A stretch of 64,000 bases of DNA, taken from Mycobacterium sp. ACS4054 (GTDB lineage: Bacteria; Actinomycetota; Actinomycetes; Mycobacteriales; Mycobacteriaceae). The notes under the pieces were generated by a model. That model made no database searches. It was given only the letters and a program-made list of their open reading frames with translations, and was not told where the DNA came from. Positions 27,666 through 36,407 of this stretch are shown one piece after another (position 1 is the first letter of the stretch; every line of letters begins with the position of its first letter). The stretch is taken from positions 1 through 64,000 of the forward strand of contig NZ_LZHV01000054.1 of assembly GCF_001667275.1 (NCBI RefSeq). The letters are read 5' to 3'. The translations under genes and the position numbers were made by a program.

Positions 27666-29999
27666 ATGACCTCCGCCCCCCTGCTACTTCGACACGCCGA
27701 GGTACGGCAGCGCCTTACCGTGACCGGTGTCGTGCAGGGGGTTGGCTTCCGGCCCTTCGTCCACCGCCTCGCGACCGAGCTCGGGCTGTCCGGGTTCGTC
27801 GGCAACGATTCGGGCGCCGTCTTCCTCGAGGTGCAGGGCGAGCGCGAACGCGTGAACGAATTCGGCCGGCGGCTGCGCGCCGAGGCGCCCCCGCTGGCCC
27901 GAATCGTCGACGTCACAATCAGCGAGCTGCCGGCCGACGCCGCCCGCCAACGCGGATTCCGAATCGTGACCAGCCGGGCCGTCCCCGGCGTCGCCACGCC
28001 GATCCCGCCGGACATCGCGGTGTGCGACGAATGCGTCACCGAGCTGTTCGACCCGGACGACCGACGCTACCGCCACCCCTTCGTCACGTGCACCAACTGC
28101 GGGCCGCGGTTCACCATCATCCGCGAGCTGCCCTATGATCGCCCGGCGACCACGATGTCGGGGTTCGGAATGTGCGCGCGCTGCGCCGCCGAATACCACG
28201 ACCCCGCCGATCGCCGGTTCCACGCGCAGCCCATCGCCTGCCCCGCTTGCGGGCCGTCGCTGTGGTTCTCCTCGGCGGCCGGGCGCGTCGACGGGGCGGA
28301 CGCCGCGCTGGCGGCCACCCAACGCGCGCTGGCGGCGGGGGCGGTGGTCGCCATCAAGGGTGTCGGCGGCTACCACCTGGCCTGCACCGCCGCCGACGGC
28401 ACGGTCTTCGCCGCGGTGCGGGAGCGAAAGGCCCGCGGCGGCAAGCCGTTTGCCATGCTGGTCCGCGACCTCGCCGTGGCCCGCCGCTACGCCCACGTCG
28501 ACGACAGCGAGGCCGCGGTGCTGCTGAGCCCCGCCCGCCCCATCGTGCTGCTCAGGCGCCGGCCGGACGCGCCCGTCGCCGACGCCGTCGCGCCCGGCAG
28601 CCCGCTGCTCGGACTGATGCTGCCCTACTCCCCCGTCCATCACCTGCTGCTGGCGCCCGTGCCCGGCGCCGCCGCGCCGGCCCCGAGCGCGCTGGTGCTC
28701 ACCAGCGCCAACCGGTCCGACGAACCCATCTGCTTCACCGAAGACGATGCGGCGCAACGACTCCCGGCGCTCTGCGATGCGGTGCTCGACCACGACCGCC
28801 CCATCCACGTCCCGTGCGACGACTCGGTGGTGCGCGTCGTCGATGGCGGTGAACTGCCGATCCGCCGGTCCCGCGGCTACGCGCCGCTGCCGGTCGGCCT
28901 GAACCTCGCCGGCCCTGCGGTGCTGGCCGTCGGCGGGGAATTGAAGAACACCTTCTGCCTCACCGACGGCCCGCGCGCCTACCTGTCCGGGCACATCGGC
29001 GACATGGCCAGCTGGGAGACGCTGCGGGCGTTCGAGCGGGCGGTAAGCCAGCTCGGCGAAATACGCGGCGAGCCCGCGCGGTTGGCCGCCGACCTGCATC
29101 CGGGATACCACACCCGCGGCTGGGCGGAGCGCCGCGCGGACGACCGGCCGCTGGACCTGGTTCAGCACCACCACGCGCACGTGGTGTCGCTGCTCGCCGA
29201 GCATGGGCGCATCGGCGAACCCGTCGTCGGGGTCTCGTTCGACGGCACCGGGTACGGATGCGACCAGACCATCTGGGGCGGGGAGATCCTCCGGCTCGGC
29301 CGCGACAGCCACCGATTCGTCCGGGCCGGTCATCTGTTACCGGTGCCCCTGCCCGGCGGCGACGCGGCGGTGCGCAACCCGTGGCGGATGGCGCTGTCCC
29401 AGCTGTGGTCGGCCGGCATCGCCTGGACCCCCGATCTGGCGCCCGTCGCGGCGGCGAGCAGGGACGAATTGCGCGCCACCCGTTCGCAATTGGAGACGGG
29501 CTTCGGATGCGTGCCCTGCTCGAGCATGGGCCGCCTGTTCGACGCGGTCGCATCCTTGCTCGGCGTGCGGCACCGCATCGACTACGAGGGCCAGGCCGCG
29601 ATCGAGCTCGAGGCGCTGGCGGAATCGGCTGGCGGCGAGGCCGGTCCGTCGCTGACTCTGATGGTGGGCACCGACGGTGTGATCGATCCCGCCCCGATGG
29701 TGCAGGACCTGGTGTCGGCGCTGTATGCCGGGGCCCAACCCGCGACGCTGGCCCTGGCGTTCCACGAGGCCGTCGCCGACGCCGTCGCCAGGGTGGTAGC
29801 GCAGGCGGCCGGCGCCACCCGGCTGGTGGGCCTGACCGGCGGGGTGTTCCAAAACGTGTTGTTACTCAAGGCGTGTCGGCAGCGATTGCGGCGGGCCGGA
29901 TTCGAGGTGCTGACCCACCACACCGTTCCGCCGAACGACGGCGGGCTCGCGCTGGGTCAGGCCGTGGTCAGCATGCTGACCGCGCGGGAGGGAGGCTGA
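27666..29999 (+). CDS. hypF: Carbamoyltransferase HypF
   Basis: Makes thiocarbamate on HypE from carbamoyl phosphate, the source of the cyanide ligands. The 777 residues contain an acylphosphatase domain ([20 protein letters not shown]), a double zinc finger ([10 protein letters not shown]...CTNCGPRF and [10 protein letters not shown]...CPACGP), a YrdC domain ([15 protein letters not shown]) and a Kae1-like C-terminal domain ([47 protein letters not shown]). All four parts are intact. It starts one base after hypC. Confidence 0.97.
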   Translation: MTSAPLLLRHAEVRQRLTVTGVVQGVGFRPFVHRLATELGLSGFVGNDSGAVFLEVQGERERVNEFGRRLRAEAPPLARIVDVTISELPADAARQRGFRIVTSRAVPGVATPIPPDIAVCDECVTELFDPDDRRYRHPFVTCTNCGPRFTIIRELPYDRPATTMSGFGMCARCAAEYHDPADRRFHAQPIACPACGPSLWFSSAAGRVDGADAALAATQRALAAGAVVAIKGVGGYHLACTAADGTVFAAVRERKARGGKPFAMLVRDLAVARRYAHVDDSEAAVLLSPARPIVLLRRRPDAPVADAVAPGSPLLGLMLPYSPVHHLLLAPVPGAAAPAPSALVLTSANRSDEPICFTEDDAAQRLPALCDAVLDHDRPIHVPCDDSVVRVVDGGELPIRRSRGYAPLPVGLNLAGPAVLAVGGELKNTFCLTDGPRAYLSGHIGDMASWETLRAFERAVSQLGEIRGEPARLAADLHPGYHTRGWAERRADDRPLDLVQHHHAHVVSLLAEHGRIGEPVVGVSFDGTGYGCDQTIWGGEILRLGRDSHRFVRAGHLLPVPLPGGDAAVRNPWRMALSQLWSAGIAWTPDLAPVAAASRDELRATRSQLETGFGCVPCSSMGRLFDAVASLLGVRHRIDYEGQAAIELEALAESAGGEAGPSLTLMVGTDGVIDPAPMVQDLVSALYAGAQPATLALAFHEAVADAVARVVAQAAGATRLVGLTGGVFQNVLLLKACRQRLRRAGFEVLTHHTVPPNDGGLALGQAVVSMLTAREGG

Positions 30000-30002
30000 A
30001 CC

Positions 30003-30722
30003 ATGACCACCACTGCCATCGATCGCGGGTTGAGCGCCGAACTGGCCGAAGACCTTGCGGCCACAGCGTTCACGCTCGCCAAGCGGTTCGCCGCGGGCGC
30101 GACCATGTGGTCCCTCGCACCGTCGTGGGAACCGCACGCGCTGCACATCGCGGTCGAATTCGTGCACCCGGTGATCATGGGCAAACGGGCCCTGCCCGCG
30201 GTGGCGCTGACCGGACCCGACCTGGTGGACCTGGCGCGGGTGTCCGTGCGGCCCGGTGACATCGTGGTCGCGGTGTCCGGCGCCGACGACACGCAGGTCC
30301 GCTCGCTGATGCGGCGCGCCCCCGCATGGGGCGCCACCACGATCTGGATCGGCAGCGGCGAGCGGCCCGAGGCGGGGATGGCCGATCACGTGCTGTGGCT
30401 CGACGATCCCGATCCGCGCGTGCCCGCGACGGGAGGCTTCGTGCTGTTCTATCACCTGCTGTGGGAGCTGACCCACGTGTGTTTCGAGCACCCCGGGCTG
30501 CTCAAACCCGAAGTCGCCGAGTCGGTTTGCGTCACCTGCAGCGACGAGGGTCGCCCGGGCGAAGTGGTGACGGCCTCGGCCGACGGACACGGCACGGTGC
30601 GCACCGCCCGGGGCGTCGAGAACGTGGTGACCACGCTGATCGACCCGGTCGAAGCCGGGGATCTGATCCTGGTGCACGCCGGCATGGCGATCGGCAGGCT
30701 GGAAGCGGAGGAGGGCCGATGA
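30003..30722 (+). CDS. SIS-like domain fused to a HypC/HupF-like domain
   Basis: A 239-residue fusion. Residues 20-165 look like a sugar-isomerase (SIS) fold: PGDIVVAVSGADDTQVRSLM followed by ATTIWIGSGE and a late helix. Residues 174-235 are HypC/HupF-like: VCVTCSDEGRPGEVV with Cys176 and Cys179, and LILVHAGMAIGRL at the end, matching the HypC VHxGFA segment. The HypC-type cysteine is thus internal rather than at position 2. It sits between hypF and a second SIS gene and overlaps that gene by ATGA. A maturation role is likely; the reaction is unknown. Confidence 0.82.
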   Translation: MTTTAIDRGLSAELAEDLAATAFTLAKRFAAGATMWSLAPSWEPHALHIAVEFVHPVIMGKRALPAVALTGPDLVDLARVSVRPGDIVVAVSGADDTQVRSLMRRAPAWGATTIWIGSGERPEAGMADHVLWLDDPDPRVPATGGFVLFYHLLWELTHVCFEHPGLLKPEVAESVCVTCSDEGRPGEVVTASADGHGTVRTARGVENVVTTLIDPVEAGDLILVHAGMAIGRLEAEEGR

Positions 30723-31390
30723 GCGACGACGAACCCACCAACTTCCTGTACCCCTTCATCGACGCGCAGGAAGACGATCCCGCGTCGCTGCTGGCCGACC
30801 TGGCGGCGTCGGCGCAGGCGAAGGCGGCCGAAAGCCTGGCGCTGCGGCGCTCCACGCTGGAGGCCAACGCCGCGCTGCTGGGCCAGGCCGCCGCCGAGGT
30901 GGCGCGGCGCTTCACGGCGGGCGGGCGCATGTTCACCTTCGGAAACGGCGGCAGCTGCACCGATTCCACCACCCTGGCGCGGCTGTTCGCCCGGCCACCG
31001 GTCGGCAAGCCACTGCCGGCGTGGCCGTTGACCACCGATCAGGCCATCTTGACCGCGCTGGGCAACGACGTCGGGTTCGAGCTGGTCTTCGCCCGGCAGT
31101 TGATCGCCCGCGCCACCACCGGTGACATCGCCATCGCGATGTCGACCAGCGGCGGCTCGCCGAACCTGCTCGCCGCGCTGGCCGAGGCGCGCCAGCGCGA
31201 CCTGTACACCATCGGATTCGCCGGCTATGACGGCGGCGCCTTCGCCGGCAACCCAAATGTGGACGCCTGCTTCGTCGTTCGTTCGCAAAGCGTGCACCGG
31301 ATCCAGGAATCGCAGGCGCTGCTCGGTTATCAGCTGTGGCTGAGCGTGCATCAATGCCTCGGCGGCGAACAAGGTTTGGGGGCGGCATGA
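30719..31390 (+). CDS. SIS-domain protein, GmhA-like, in the hydrogenase operon
   Basis: A 223-residue protein resembling sedoheptulose-7-phosphate isomerase. The phosphosugar-binding loops are FTFGNGGSCTDS (about residues 72-83) and AMSTSGGSPN (140-149), and HRIQESQALLGYQLW closes the domain. Mycobacteria have a separate GmhA-like gene for sugar metabolism, and this one lies between two Hyp genes with start/stop overlaps on both sides. A function in hydrogenase maturation, perhaps as a heteromer with the preceding SIS-HypC protein, is inferred. Confidence 0.85.
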   Translation: MSDDEPTNFLYPFIDAQEDDPASLLADLAASAQAKAAESLALRRSTLEANAALLGQAAAEVARRFTAGGRMFTFGNGGSCTDSTTLARLFARPPVGKPLPAWPLTTDQAILTALGNDVGFELVFARQLIARATTGDIAIAMSTSGGSPNLLAALAEARQRDLYTIGFAGYDGGAFAGNPNVDACFVVRSQSVHRIQESQALLGYQLWLSVHQCLGGEQGLGAA

Positions 31391-32499
31391 AAAACTCTGC
31401 GGGTGAATACCTTTCTTCGGGACCGCGGTTCGCCGAGGGCGAGGTGATCGAACGCATCGAATCGTTCCGCAGGCGCCGCCCCCGCCTCCTCGACGACCAC
31501 GTGACGCTGGCGCACGGCGCGGGCGGCAAGGCCTCGGCCGCGCTGGTGGACGCGGTGTTCATGGAGGCGCTTCGCAACCCGCTGCTGGAGTCGCTCGGCG
31601 ACAGCGCGGTTTTGACGCTGCCGAGCGGTGAACGCCTGGCGATGTCCACCGACTCGTTCGTGGTGCAGCCCAGGCGCTTTCCCGGCGGTTCCATCGGCTC
31701 GCTGGCCGTGCACGGCACCTGCAACGACCTCGCGATGGCCGGGGCGGTGCCGTCGTGGATCTCGGCGGCGTTCGTGCTCGAAGAGGGCTTCCCCATCGCC
31801 GAGTTGAAGGAGATCGTCGCCGACATGGCGGCGGCGGCCGCCGCGGCGGACGTGCGGGTGGTCACCGGCGACACCAAGGTGGTGCCCAAGGGCGCCGCCG
31901 ACGGCCTGTTCGTGACCACCACCGGCACGGGGGTCATCCCGGCGGGGCGCGCGCTGTCCGCGGCGTCGGTGCGGCCGGGTGACCGTGTGCTGCTCTCGGG
32001 TTCGATGGGCGATCACGGGATGGCGGTCATGCTCGCGCGGGGCGATCTGGCCATCGAGGCCGACATCGCGTCCGACACCGCGTCGGTCAGCCCGCTGGTG
32101 GAGCTGTTGCTGACGGCCGCGCCGTCGACCCGCTGGTTGCGCGACGCGACCCGCGGCGGGGTCGGCACCGTTTGCAACGAGCTGGCTCAGGCGTGCGGCC
32201 TGGGGGTGCTGCTCTCCGAGGAGCGACTTCCGGTGCGGCCCATGGTCAATGGCGCGTGCGAGCTGCTCGGCATCGACCCCTTGTACGTGGCCAACGAGGG
32301 CAAGTTCGTCGCGGTCGTCGCGCCGGAGGAGGCCGACGCGGGGCTGGCCGCGCTGCGGTCGCATCCGTTGGGCGCCGACGCGGCCGAGGTCGGGGAAATC
32401 GTCGCCGAACCCGCCGAAACCGTGGTGCTGCGCACCGGGTTCGGCGGAACGCGGATCGTCGACATGCTCGTCGGTGACCCGCTGCCGAGGATTTGCTGA
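31387..32499 (+). CDS. hypE: Hydrogenase maturation protein HypE
   Basis: Converts thiocarbamate on its C-terminal cysteine into thiocyanate, which donates CN to iron. The PurM-like fold is visible from LAHGAGGKASAALVDAVFME, then LAMSTDSFVVQPRRFPGGSI, VTGDTKVVPKG and RDATRGGVGTVCNELA. The last four residues are PRIC, giving the required terminal Cys370. The ATG at 31387 overlaps the SIS gene stop. The length is 370 residues, with an N-terminal extension of about 35 residues. Confidence 0.96.
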   Translation: MKNSAGEYLSSGPRFAEGEVIERIESFRRRRPRLLDDHVTLAHGAGGKASAALVDAVFMEALRNPLLESLGDSAVLTLPSGERLAMSTDSFVVQPRRFPGGSIGSLAVHGTCNDLAMAGAVPSWISAAFVLEEGFPIAELKEIVADMAAAAAAADVRVVTGDTKVVPKGAADGLFVTTTGTGVIPAGRALSAASVRPGDRVLLSGSMGDHGMAVMLARGDLAIEADIASDTASVSPLVELLLTAAPSTRWLRDATRGGVGTVCNELAQACGLGVLLSEERLPVRPMVNGACELLGIDPLYVANEGKFVAVVAPEEADAGLAALRSHPLGADAAEVGEIVAEPAETVVLRTGFGGTRIVDMLVGDPLPRIC

Positions 32500-32513
32500 A
32501 AGGGGTAACGCGG

Positions 32514-32783
32514 ATGTGTCTGGGGATTCCGGGTCGGATCGTCGAAATCACCGATCCGGCAAACTATTTGGCGAAGGTCGACGTCAGCGGCGTGCAGCGC
32601 ACCATCAGCGTCCGGCTGCTCGAGGACATGCCTGCACCGGACGATTGGGTGCTGGTTCACGTCGGGTTCGCGATGGCCAAGATCGACGAGACCGAGGCGC
32701 TGCTCACGCTGGCGGCCGTCCAAAAGCTCGGGGACGCCTACGCCACCGAGCTGGAAGCCTTCGACTCGTCGGCCATTATCTAA
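32514..32783 (+). CDS. hypC: Hydrogenase assembly chaperone HypC (second copy)
   Basis: A second 89-residue HypC, starting MCLGIPGRIVEITDPA with Cys2 and ending VHVGFAMAKIDETEALLT. It is clearly different in sequence from the copy at 27398, sharing the N-terminal motif but few C-terminal residues. It is directly before hypD, the usual order for the HypC that partners HypD in building Fe(CN)2CO. GGGG occurs upstream as a ribosome binding site. Confidence 0.95.
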   Translation: MCLGIPGRIVEITDPANYLAKVDVSGVQRTISVRLLEDMPAPDDWVLVHVGFAMAKIDETEALLTLAAVQKLGDAYATELEAFDSSAII

Positions 32784-32797
32784 AAGGGGGCACGAGC

Positions 32798-33925
32798 ATG
32801 AAATTCGTTGACGAGTTCCGGGATCCGGCCGCGGCCCGCAAGCTGCTGGGCGCCATCGGGCGGCTGGCCGGCCCCGGCGACAAGTTCAAGTTCATGGAGG
32901 TGTGCGGCGGGCACACCCACACGATCTACCGGCACGGCATTGAGCACCTGTTGCCCGACAACGTCGAACTGGTGCACGGGCCCGGCTGCCCGGTCTGCGT
33001 CATCCCGATGGGCCGCATCGACGACGCCATGTGGCTGGCCGGCCAGCCCGACGTGATCTTCACCTGCTTCGGCGACATGATGCGGGTGCCGGGCTCGGCC
33101 GGCAGCCTGCTGGACGCCAAGGCGCGCGGCGCCGATGTGCGATTCGTCTACTCGCCACTGGACGCGCTGAAGATCGCGCTCGACAATCCCGACAAGCACG
33201 TCGTGTTCTTCGCCATCGGTTTCGAGACCACCGCGCCCTCGACCGCGGTCACCCTGGTGCGCGCACGCGACCTGGGGCTGACCAACTTCAGCGTGTTCTG
33301 CAATCACGTCATGATCGTGCCGCCCATCAAGGCCATCCTCGAGTCGCCGGACCTGCGGCTGTCGGGGTTCATCGGGCCCGGGCACGTGTCGACGGTGGTG
33401 GGCAACCGGCCCTACCGGTTCGTGCCGGAGGTGTACCGAAAGCCGTTGGTGGTGGCGGGTTTCGAACCGCTGGACATTCTGGCGGCGGTCGCGATGCTGT
33501 TGACCCAGATCCGCGAGGGCCGCTGCGAGGTGGAGAACCAGTACAAGCGCGTGGTGCCCGAGCACGGCAACCCGGCGGCGCTGGCCCTGATGGGCAAGGT
33601 GTTCGCGCTGCGCCCGCACTTCGAATGGCGCGGGCTGGGCTTCATCTCGCAGAGCGCGCTGCGCCTGCACGACGACTTCGCGGAATTCGACGCCGAGCTG
33701 CGGTTCGCGATGCCGGGCGTGCGGGTCGCCGACCCGAAGGCGTGCCAGTGCGGCGAGGTGCTCAAGGGTGTGCTCAAGCCCTGGGAGTGCAAGGTTTTCG
33801 GCACCGCCTGCACACCGGAGACCCCGATCGGCACCTGCATGGTGTCCCCGGAGGGGGCCTGCGCGGCCTACTACAACTTCGGCCGCATGCATCGCGACGC
33901 GGTCAAGCTCGTGGGGCAGACTTGA
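32798..33925 (+). CDS. hypD: Hydrogenase maturation protein HypD
   Basis: The scaffold protein with a [4Fe-4S] cluster on which Fe(CN)2CO is assembled. The 375 residues contain FMEVCGGHTHTIYRHGI (catalytic Cys), VHGPGCPVCVIPMGRID, FFAIGFETTAPSTA and the C-terminal cluster cysteines in KACQCGEVLKG, WECKVFGTAC and GTCMVSPEGACAAYY. All motifs are intact. Its stop overlaps the next gene start (TTGA). Confidence 0.97.
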   Translation: MKFVDEFRDPAAARKLLGAIGRLAGPGDKFKFMEVCGGHTHTIYRHGIEHLLPDNVELVHGPGCPVCVIPMGRIDDAMWLAGQPDVIFTCFGDMMRVPGSAGSLLDAKARGADVRFVYSPLDALKIALDNPDKHVVFFAIGFETTAPSTAVTLVRARDLGLTNFSVFCNHVMIVPPIKAILESPDLRLSGFIGPGHVSTVVGNRPYRFVPEVYRKPLVVAGFEPLDILAAVAMLLTQIREGRCEVENQYKRVVPEHGNPAALALMGKVFALRPHFEWRGLGFISQSALRLHDDFAEFDAELRFAMPGVRVADPKACQCGEVLKGVLKPWECKVFGTACTPETPIGTCMVSPEGACAAYYNFGRMHRDAVKLVGQT

Positions 33926-34662
33926 CCGACGCTGACGCCCGCGGCGTCGAGATGTTCGCGCGCTACGCCCACGCGCCCAACGCGCTGGGCTATTGCGGTC
34001 CGCCCCTCGGCGCCACCCTGCGCGACGGCTCGGTCGACGAGGTGCGCCGGGCGGCGACGAGGTTTTCCGGGGCGTGGCCATACCTGCGGGTGCTCTCGAC
34101 GCTCACCGGGATCGCCGACCCGCTGGATCATCGACTCGTCGAGTCGTACTGGCTGGGCGGCGGCGTCGGCGCGGATCTGGACCCGCAAGACTTCTTCGGC
34201 GCGTTGCTGGCGATCATCGGCCCGCAAGCGGGCCGTTACTGGTCACACCTCACACCGGACCTGGCCACCGAGGCCGCCGCCAATCACTGCTTTCACGTGT
34301 TCGGGGTCTATCCGTGGACGCGGTTGTTGGGCCGCGGCATGGATGAACATCCCCTCAACGTGCTCGACAACTGCCGCATCACCTGGGGCACGGTGCTCTC
34401 CCGCGACCGAGACCGGATCGAGGTGCGATGCCGACGCCTGGTGCTCGACGGTGAGGCGCTGGCCCTGTCCGAGCCGTCGTCCCGGGTGTACGACGTCTGG
34501 ACCGACGGGTACAGCGCGGTGCCCGACGCGGCCGCCGGTGACGAGGTCGCGTTGCACTGGGGGCGGCTGTGTGGCCGGTTGTCGCCGGGCCAGGTCCGCG
34601 CCCTGTCCGACGCGACGGACCGTCAGCTGCGGATGACGAGCAACCGACTGGCGCGTGTGTAA
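33922..34662 (+). CDS. DUF6390-like conserved protein closing the hydrogenase operon
   Basis: A protein of 246 residues, recalled as DUF6390, usually found after hypD in actinobacteria. It begins at TTG 33922, overlapping the hypD stop; ATG 33952 (MFARYAHAPNALGYCGPP) is the alternative and would also keep the conserved start. Other conserved-looking parts are LGGGVGADLDPQDFFGALLA, HCFHVFGVYPWTRLLG and WGTVLSRDRDRIEV. No cofactor motif is seen. The function is unknown; the co-translation suggests a maturation or quality-control role. Confidence 0.76.
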   Translation: MTDADARGVEMFARYAHAPNALGYCGPPLGATLRDGSVDEVRRAATRFSGAWPYLRVLSTLTGIADPLDHRLVESYWLGGGVGADLDPQDFFGALLAIIGPQAGRYWSHLTPDLATEAAANHCFHVFGVYPWTRLLGRGMDEHPLNVLDNCRITWGTVLSRDRDRIEVRCRRLVLDGEALALSEPSSRVYDVWTDGYSAVPDAAAGDEVALHWGRLCGRLSPGQVRALSDATDRQLRMTSNRLARV

Positions 34663-34683
34663 TTTCGTGTCAGACTGGCCCCC

Positions 34684-35811
34684 GTGCCCGGTTCCCTGTG
34701 CGACGTGTTGCCCGCCGCCGCCGCCCTGCTCGGAGCGCCGGGCGCCGTCGACAGGCTGTCGCTGGCCGACTGGGCCGGCGACGTCGACCGGGTCGCGGTT
34801 GTGCTGGTGGACGGGCTGGGCTGGCACCTGCTGAGCGAGCTGGCCGGCAGCGCGCCGCTGCTCGCCTCGGTGCTCGCCGGGCAGACCGGGCGTCTGACCG
34901 AGCTCACCTGCACGTTTCCGTCGACCACCCCGACCAGCCTGGTTTCGCTCGGCACCGGGGTGCAGCCCGGCGAACACGGGATCCTCGGCTTCACGCTGAA
35001 CGTCCCGGGCACGGATCGGGTGCTCAATCACATCCTGTGGCGCGACGATCCGCCGCACGCCGAGTGGCAGCCGCTGCCCACCTGGTTCGGGCGGCTCAAC
35101 GAGTCCGGGATCGGCGCGCGCGCCGTGTTGCCGGCCGCGTTCATGGGCAGCGGGCTGACCGATTCGGCCTACCGCGGCGCCGAATTCCGCCCAATTGAGC
35201 CGGCGGACGACAACGCGCAGCGGCTGGCCCCGGAGCTGCACGCCGCGCCGGGCCTGGTCTACGGCTACACCGGCGCGCTGGACTTCGCGGCGCACGCGTT
35301 CGGGGTCGGGTCGTCCCAATGGCACGAAGCGGCGGCCCAGATCGACACGCTGCTGACCCGGGTGGTCGACCGGCTGCCCGGCCACGCGGCGCTGCTGGTC
35401 ACCGCCGACCACGGCGGCTTCAACGTTCCTCCGGACGCGCGGGTTGACCTCGACACCGACCCGCGGCTGACCGCGGGGGTCCGCGTCGTCGCCGGCGAGC
35501 CGCGGGTGCGCTACCTGCACACCGAGGCCGGCGCCGCGGCGGACGTGCAGGCGGCCTGGGCCGAGATCCTCGACGGCAAGGCGCACGTCTACAGCCGCGA
35601 GCAGGCGGTGGCCACGGGCATGTTCGGCCCGGTCAACCCCGCGCACCTGCCGCGGATCGGCGACGTCGTCGTCGTCTGCACCGGGGATGCGGCCGTGCTG
35701 GCGACGGGACACGAGCCGCCGGAAACGGCCAGGCTGGTCGGCTTTCACGGCGCGGCGACGCCCGCCGAGATGGCGATCCCGCTGATCGCGTTGAACCACA
35801 ACGGACTTTGA
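34684..35811 (+). CDS. Alkaline-phosphatase-superfamily phosphodiesterase / nucleotide pyrophosphatase
   Basis: A 375-residue enzyme of the type I phosphodiesterase family. The first metal site is VLVDGLGWHLL (Asp), the nucleophile is probably Thr in CTFPSTTPTSLVSLGTG, and later sites are DFAAHAFGV and LLVTADHGG. No signal peptide is visible, so it may be cytosolic. The GTG at 34684 has CAGACT seven bases upstream and no Shine-Dalgarno site, consistent with a leaderless message. It starts 21 bases after the hydrogenase operon but is probably a separate unit. The substrate is unknown. Confidence 0.87.
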   Translation: MPGSLCDVLPAAAALLGAPGAVDRLSLADWAGDVDRVAVVLVDGLGWHLLSELAGSAPLLASVLAGQTGRLTELTCTFPSTTPTSLVSLGTGVQPGEHGILGFTLNVPGTDRVLNHILWRDDPPHAEWQPLPTWFGRLNESGIGARAVLPAAFMGSGLTDSAYRGAEFRPIEPADDNAQRLAPELHAAPGLVYGYTGALDFAAHAFGVGSSQWHEAAAQIDTLLTRVVDRLPGHAALLVTADHGGFNVPPDARVDLDTDPRLTAGVRVVAGEPRVRYLHTEAGAAADVQAAWAEILDGKAHVYSREQAVATGMFGPVNPAHLPRIGDVVVVCTGDAAVLATGHEPPETARLVGFHGAATPAEMAIPLIALNHNGL

Positions 35812-35871
35812 TCGTTTTCACAGCTCGCCGGGATGGGCTGTCCAGCCTCGTGTAGTAATTTCGGGCCCACT

Positions 35872-36273
35872 GTGACAGGCGGGGGTGCGGGTAAAGCTCG
35901 ACGACGGCGGTCGGCCGTCGCGATCGTTGCGGCGCTCGGCGTGTTCTGCGCGGTCACCACGGGCTGGGCGGCGCGCGGAACCGCGCCCGGGCTGCCGCAG
36001 CCCGCGGCCGGCGTGAATGTGGCTCGCGCGCAAGCACACAACGCGAACCCCGCCCCCGGCTCCGCACCGAGCCATCACAAGACCACCAAGACGGCGTGGA
36101 TGACCCGGGATCGGCCGCCGACGTGGGCCCGCTCGGCGCCGCCTGCTATCGGGTCGCCGCTACCGACTTCGTTTGCGCCCGCGGTATTCCGGCTGCCCCG
36201 CGCGCCGTCGTGCGCGTCGGGGGCGGTTGCACCGGACGATCTGTTGACGCGGCTCTGCGTCGCGCGCTGCTGA
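35872..36273 (+). CDS. Possible small exported protein (low confidence)
   Basis: The only plausible gene in the 596-base gap between the phosphodiesterase and the PPE gene. From GTG 35872 it encodes 133 residues: a basic start (RRRR), a hydrophobic stretch AVAIVAALGVFCAVTTGWA, then a low-complexity Ala/Pro/Ser-rich part with a few cysteines near the end. The N-terminus looks like a signal sequence or anchor. There is no Shine-Dalgarno site. TAATTT lies 10 bases upstream and could be a -10. It could equally be chance coding in GC-rich DNA. The rest of the gap (36274-36407) shows no gene. Confidence 0.3.
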   Translation: MTGGGAGKARRRRSAVAIVAALGVFCAVTTGWAARGTAPGLPQPAAGVNVARAQAHNANPAPGSAPSHHKTTKTAWMTRDRPPTWARSAPPAIGSPLPTSFAPAVFRLPRAPSCASGAVAPDDLLTRLCVARC

Positions 36274-36407
36274 GGGCTCGATCACCCGCGGCGGGCGCCG
36301 TCGTTGCACCGCCGCGTGCGCGAGTAGGCCTGTAACCCCCATGCCTACGTCCCAACAGAAGAGTCCACATTCGCGGCTCGTACCGCCGTCGTTAGGCAGA
36401 GACAGCA

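Noticed and set aside
17176..34662. Hydrogenase region as a recent mobile island
   Set aside because: No transposase, integrase, flanking direct repeat or tRNA gene is present, and base composition looks the same as the neighbours. Older gain or loss remains possible.
36274..36407. Cobalamin riboswitch before the PPE gene
   Set aside because: A PPE gene is near cobQ in some mycobacteria with a B12 riboswitch, but no B12-box-like element is seen here and cobQ is on the other strand.
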